From positions 1-6,074 of the forward strand of contig DONH01000263.1 of the NCBI GenBank assembly GCA_003509235.1: 6,074 nucleotides of DNA. Reading direction: 5' to 3'. Under the pieces are notes generated by a model that saw only the letters and a program-made list of their open reading frames with translations, did no database searches and was not told the DNA's origin. Positions within the stretch are counted from its first letter, which is position 1. Each line of letters begins with the position of its first letter. The stretch is from Planctomycetaceae bacterium (lineage in GTDB: Bacteria > Planctomycetota > Planctomycetia > Pirellulales > UBA1268). Of this stretch, positions 6,039-6,074 are shown piece by piece. The translations under genes and the position numbers were made by a program.

Positions 6039-6074
6039 GGGTGTCTTTTGAACTGTTAATAAATGCCGCTTTGT

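Overview
The window looks like chromosome of a planctomycete, or a close PVC-group relative such as a verrucomicrobium or lentisphaera. The main evidence is the gene trio in the left half, all on the + strand: the C-terminal end of a DUF1549/DUF1553 (PSD1-type) protein, a Tat-signal DUF1501 protein, and a secreted type I sulfatase. These families are greatly expanded in Planctomycetota and often sit together in loci thought to serve degradation of sulfated polysaccharides. That functional reading comes from family knowledge, not from the sequence.

Layout. Positions 2-748 hold the 3' end of the DUF1553 gene, whose 5' part lies outside the window. After 15 bases comes the DUF1501 gene (764-2242). 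After a further 47 bases, and behind a clear Shine-Dalgarno site, comes the sulfatase (2290-3741). The tight same-strand spacing suggests one operon whose products act outside the cytoplasm. The sulfatase has Leu in place of the usual Arg in its Cys-x-Pro-Ser-Arg maturation motif.

Positions 3742 to about 5463 hold no convincing gene of normal size. The first part (3742-4571) is rich in RNA-like structure. It has two textbook + strand intrinsic terminators (3916-3948 and 4529-4571) and a weaker terminator-like hairpin (4247-4284). A chain of further hairpins lies between them, including a 14-bp inverted repeat with two competing alternative pairings (4414-4478). No + strand protein gene lies just upstream of the second and third terminators, so the simplest inference is one or more small non-coding RNAs. 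A plausible sigma70-like promoter at 4031-4060 would drive a transcript of about 215 nt. The rest (4587-5463) has only tiny doubtful reading frames and may be decayed sequence.

Positions 5479-5860 hold a recognisable small multi-pass membrane protein gene resembling the DUF5684 family. It has a good ribosome binding site but is split across three reading frames by two apparent single-base losses. I annotate it as a pseudogene, with sequencing error as the alternative. A doubtful 56-residue frame follows at 5868-6038. I found no tRNA, rRNA, CRISPR array, transposase or phage gene.
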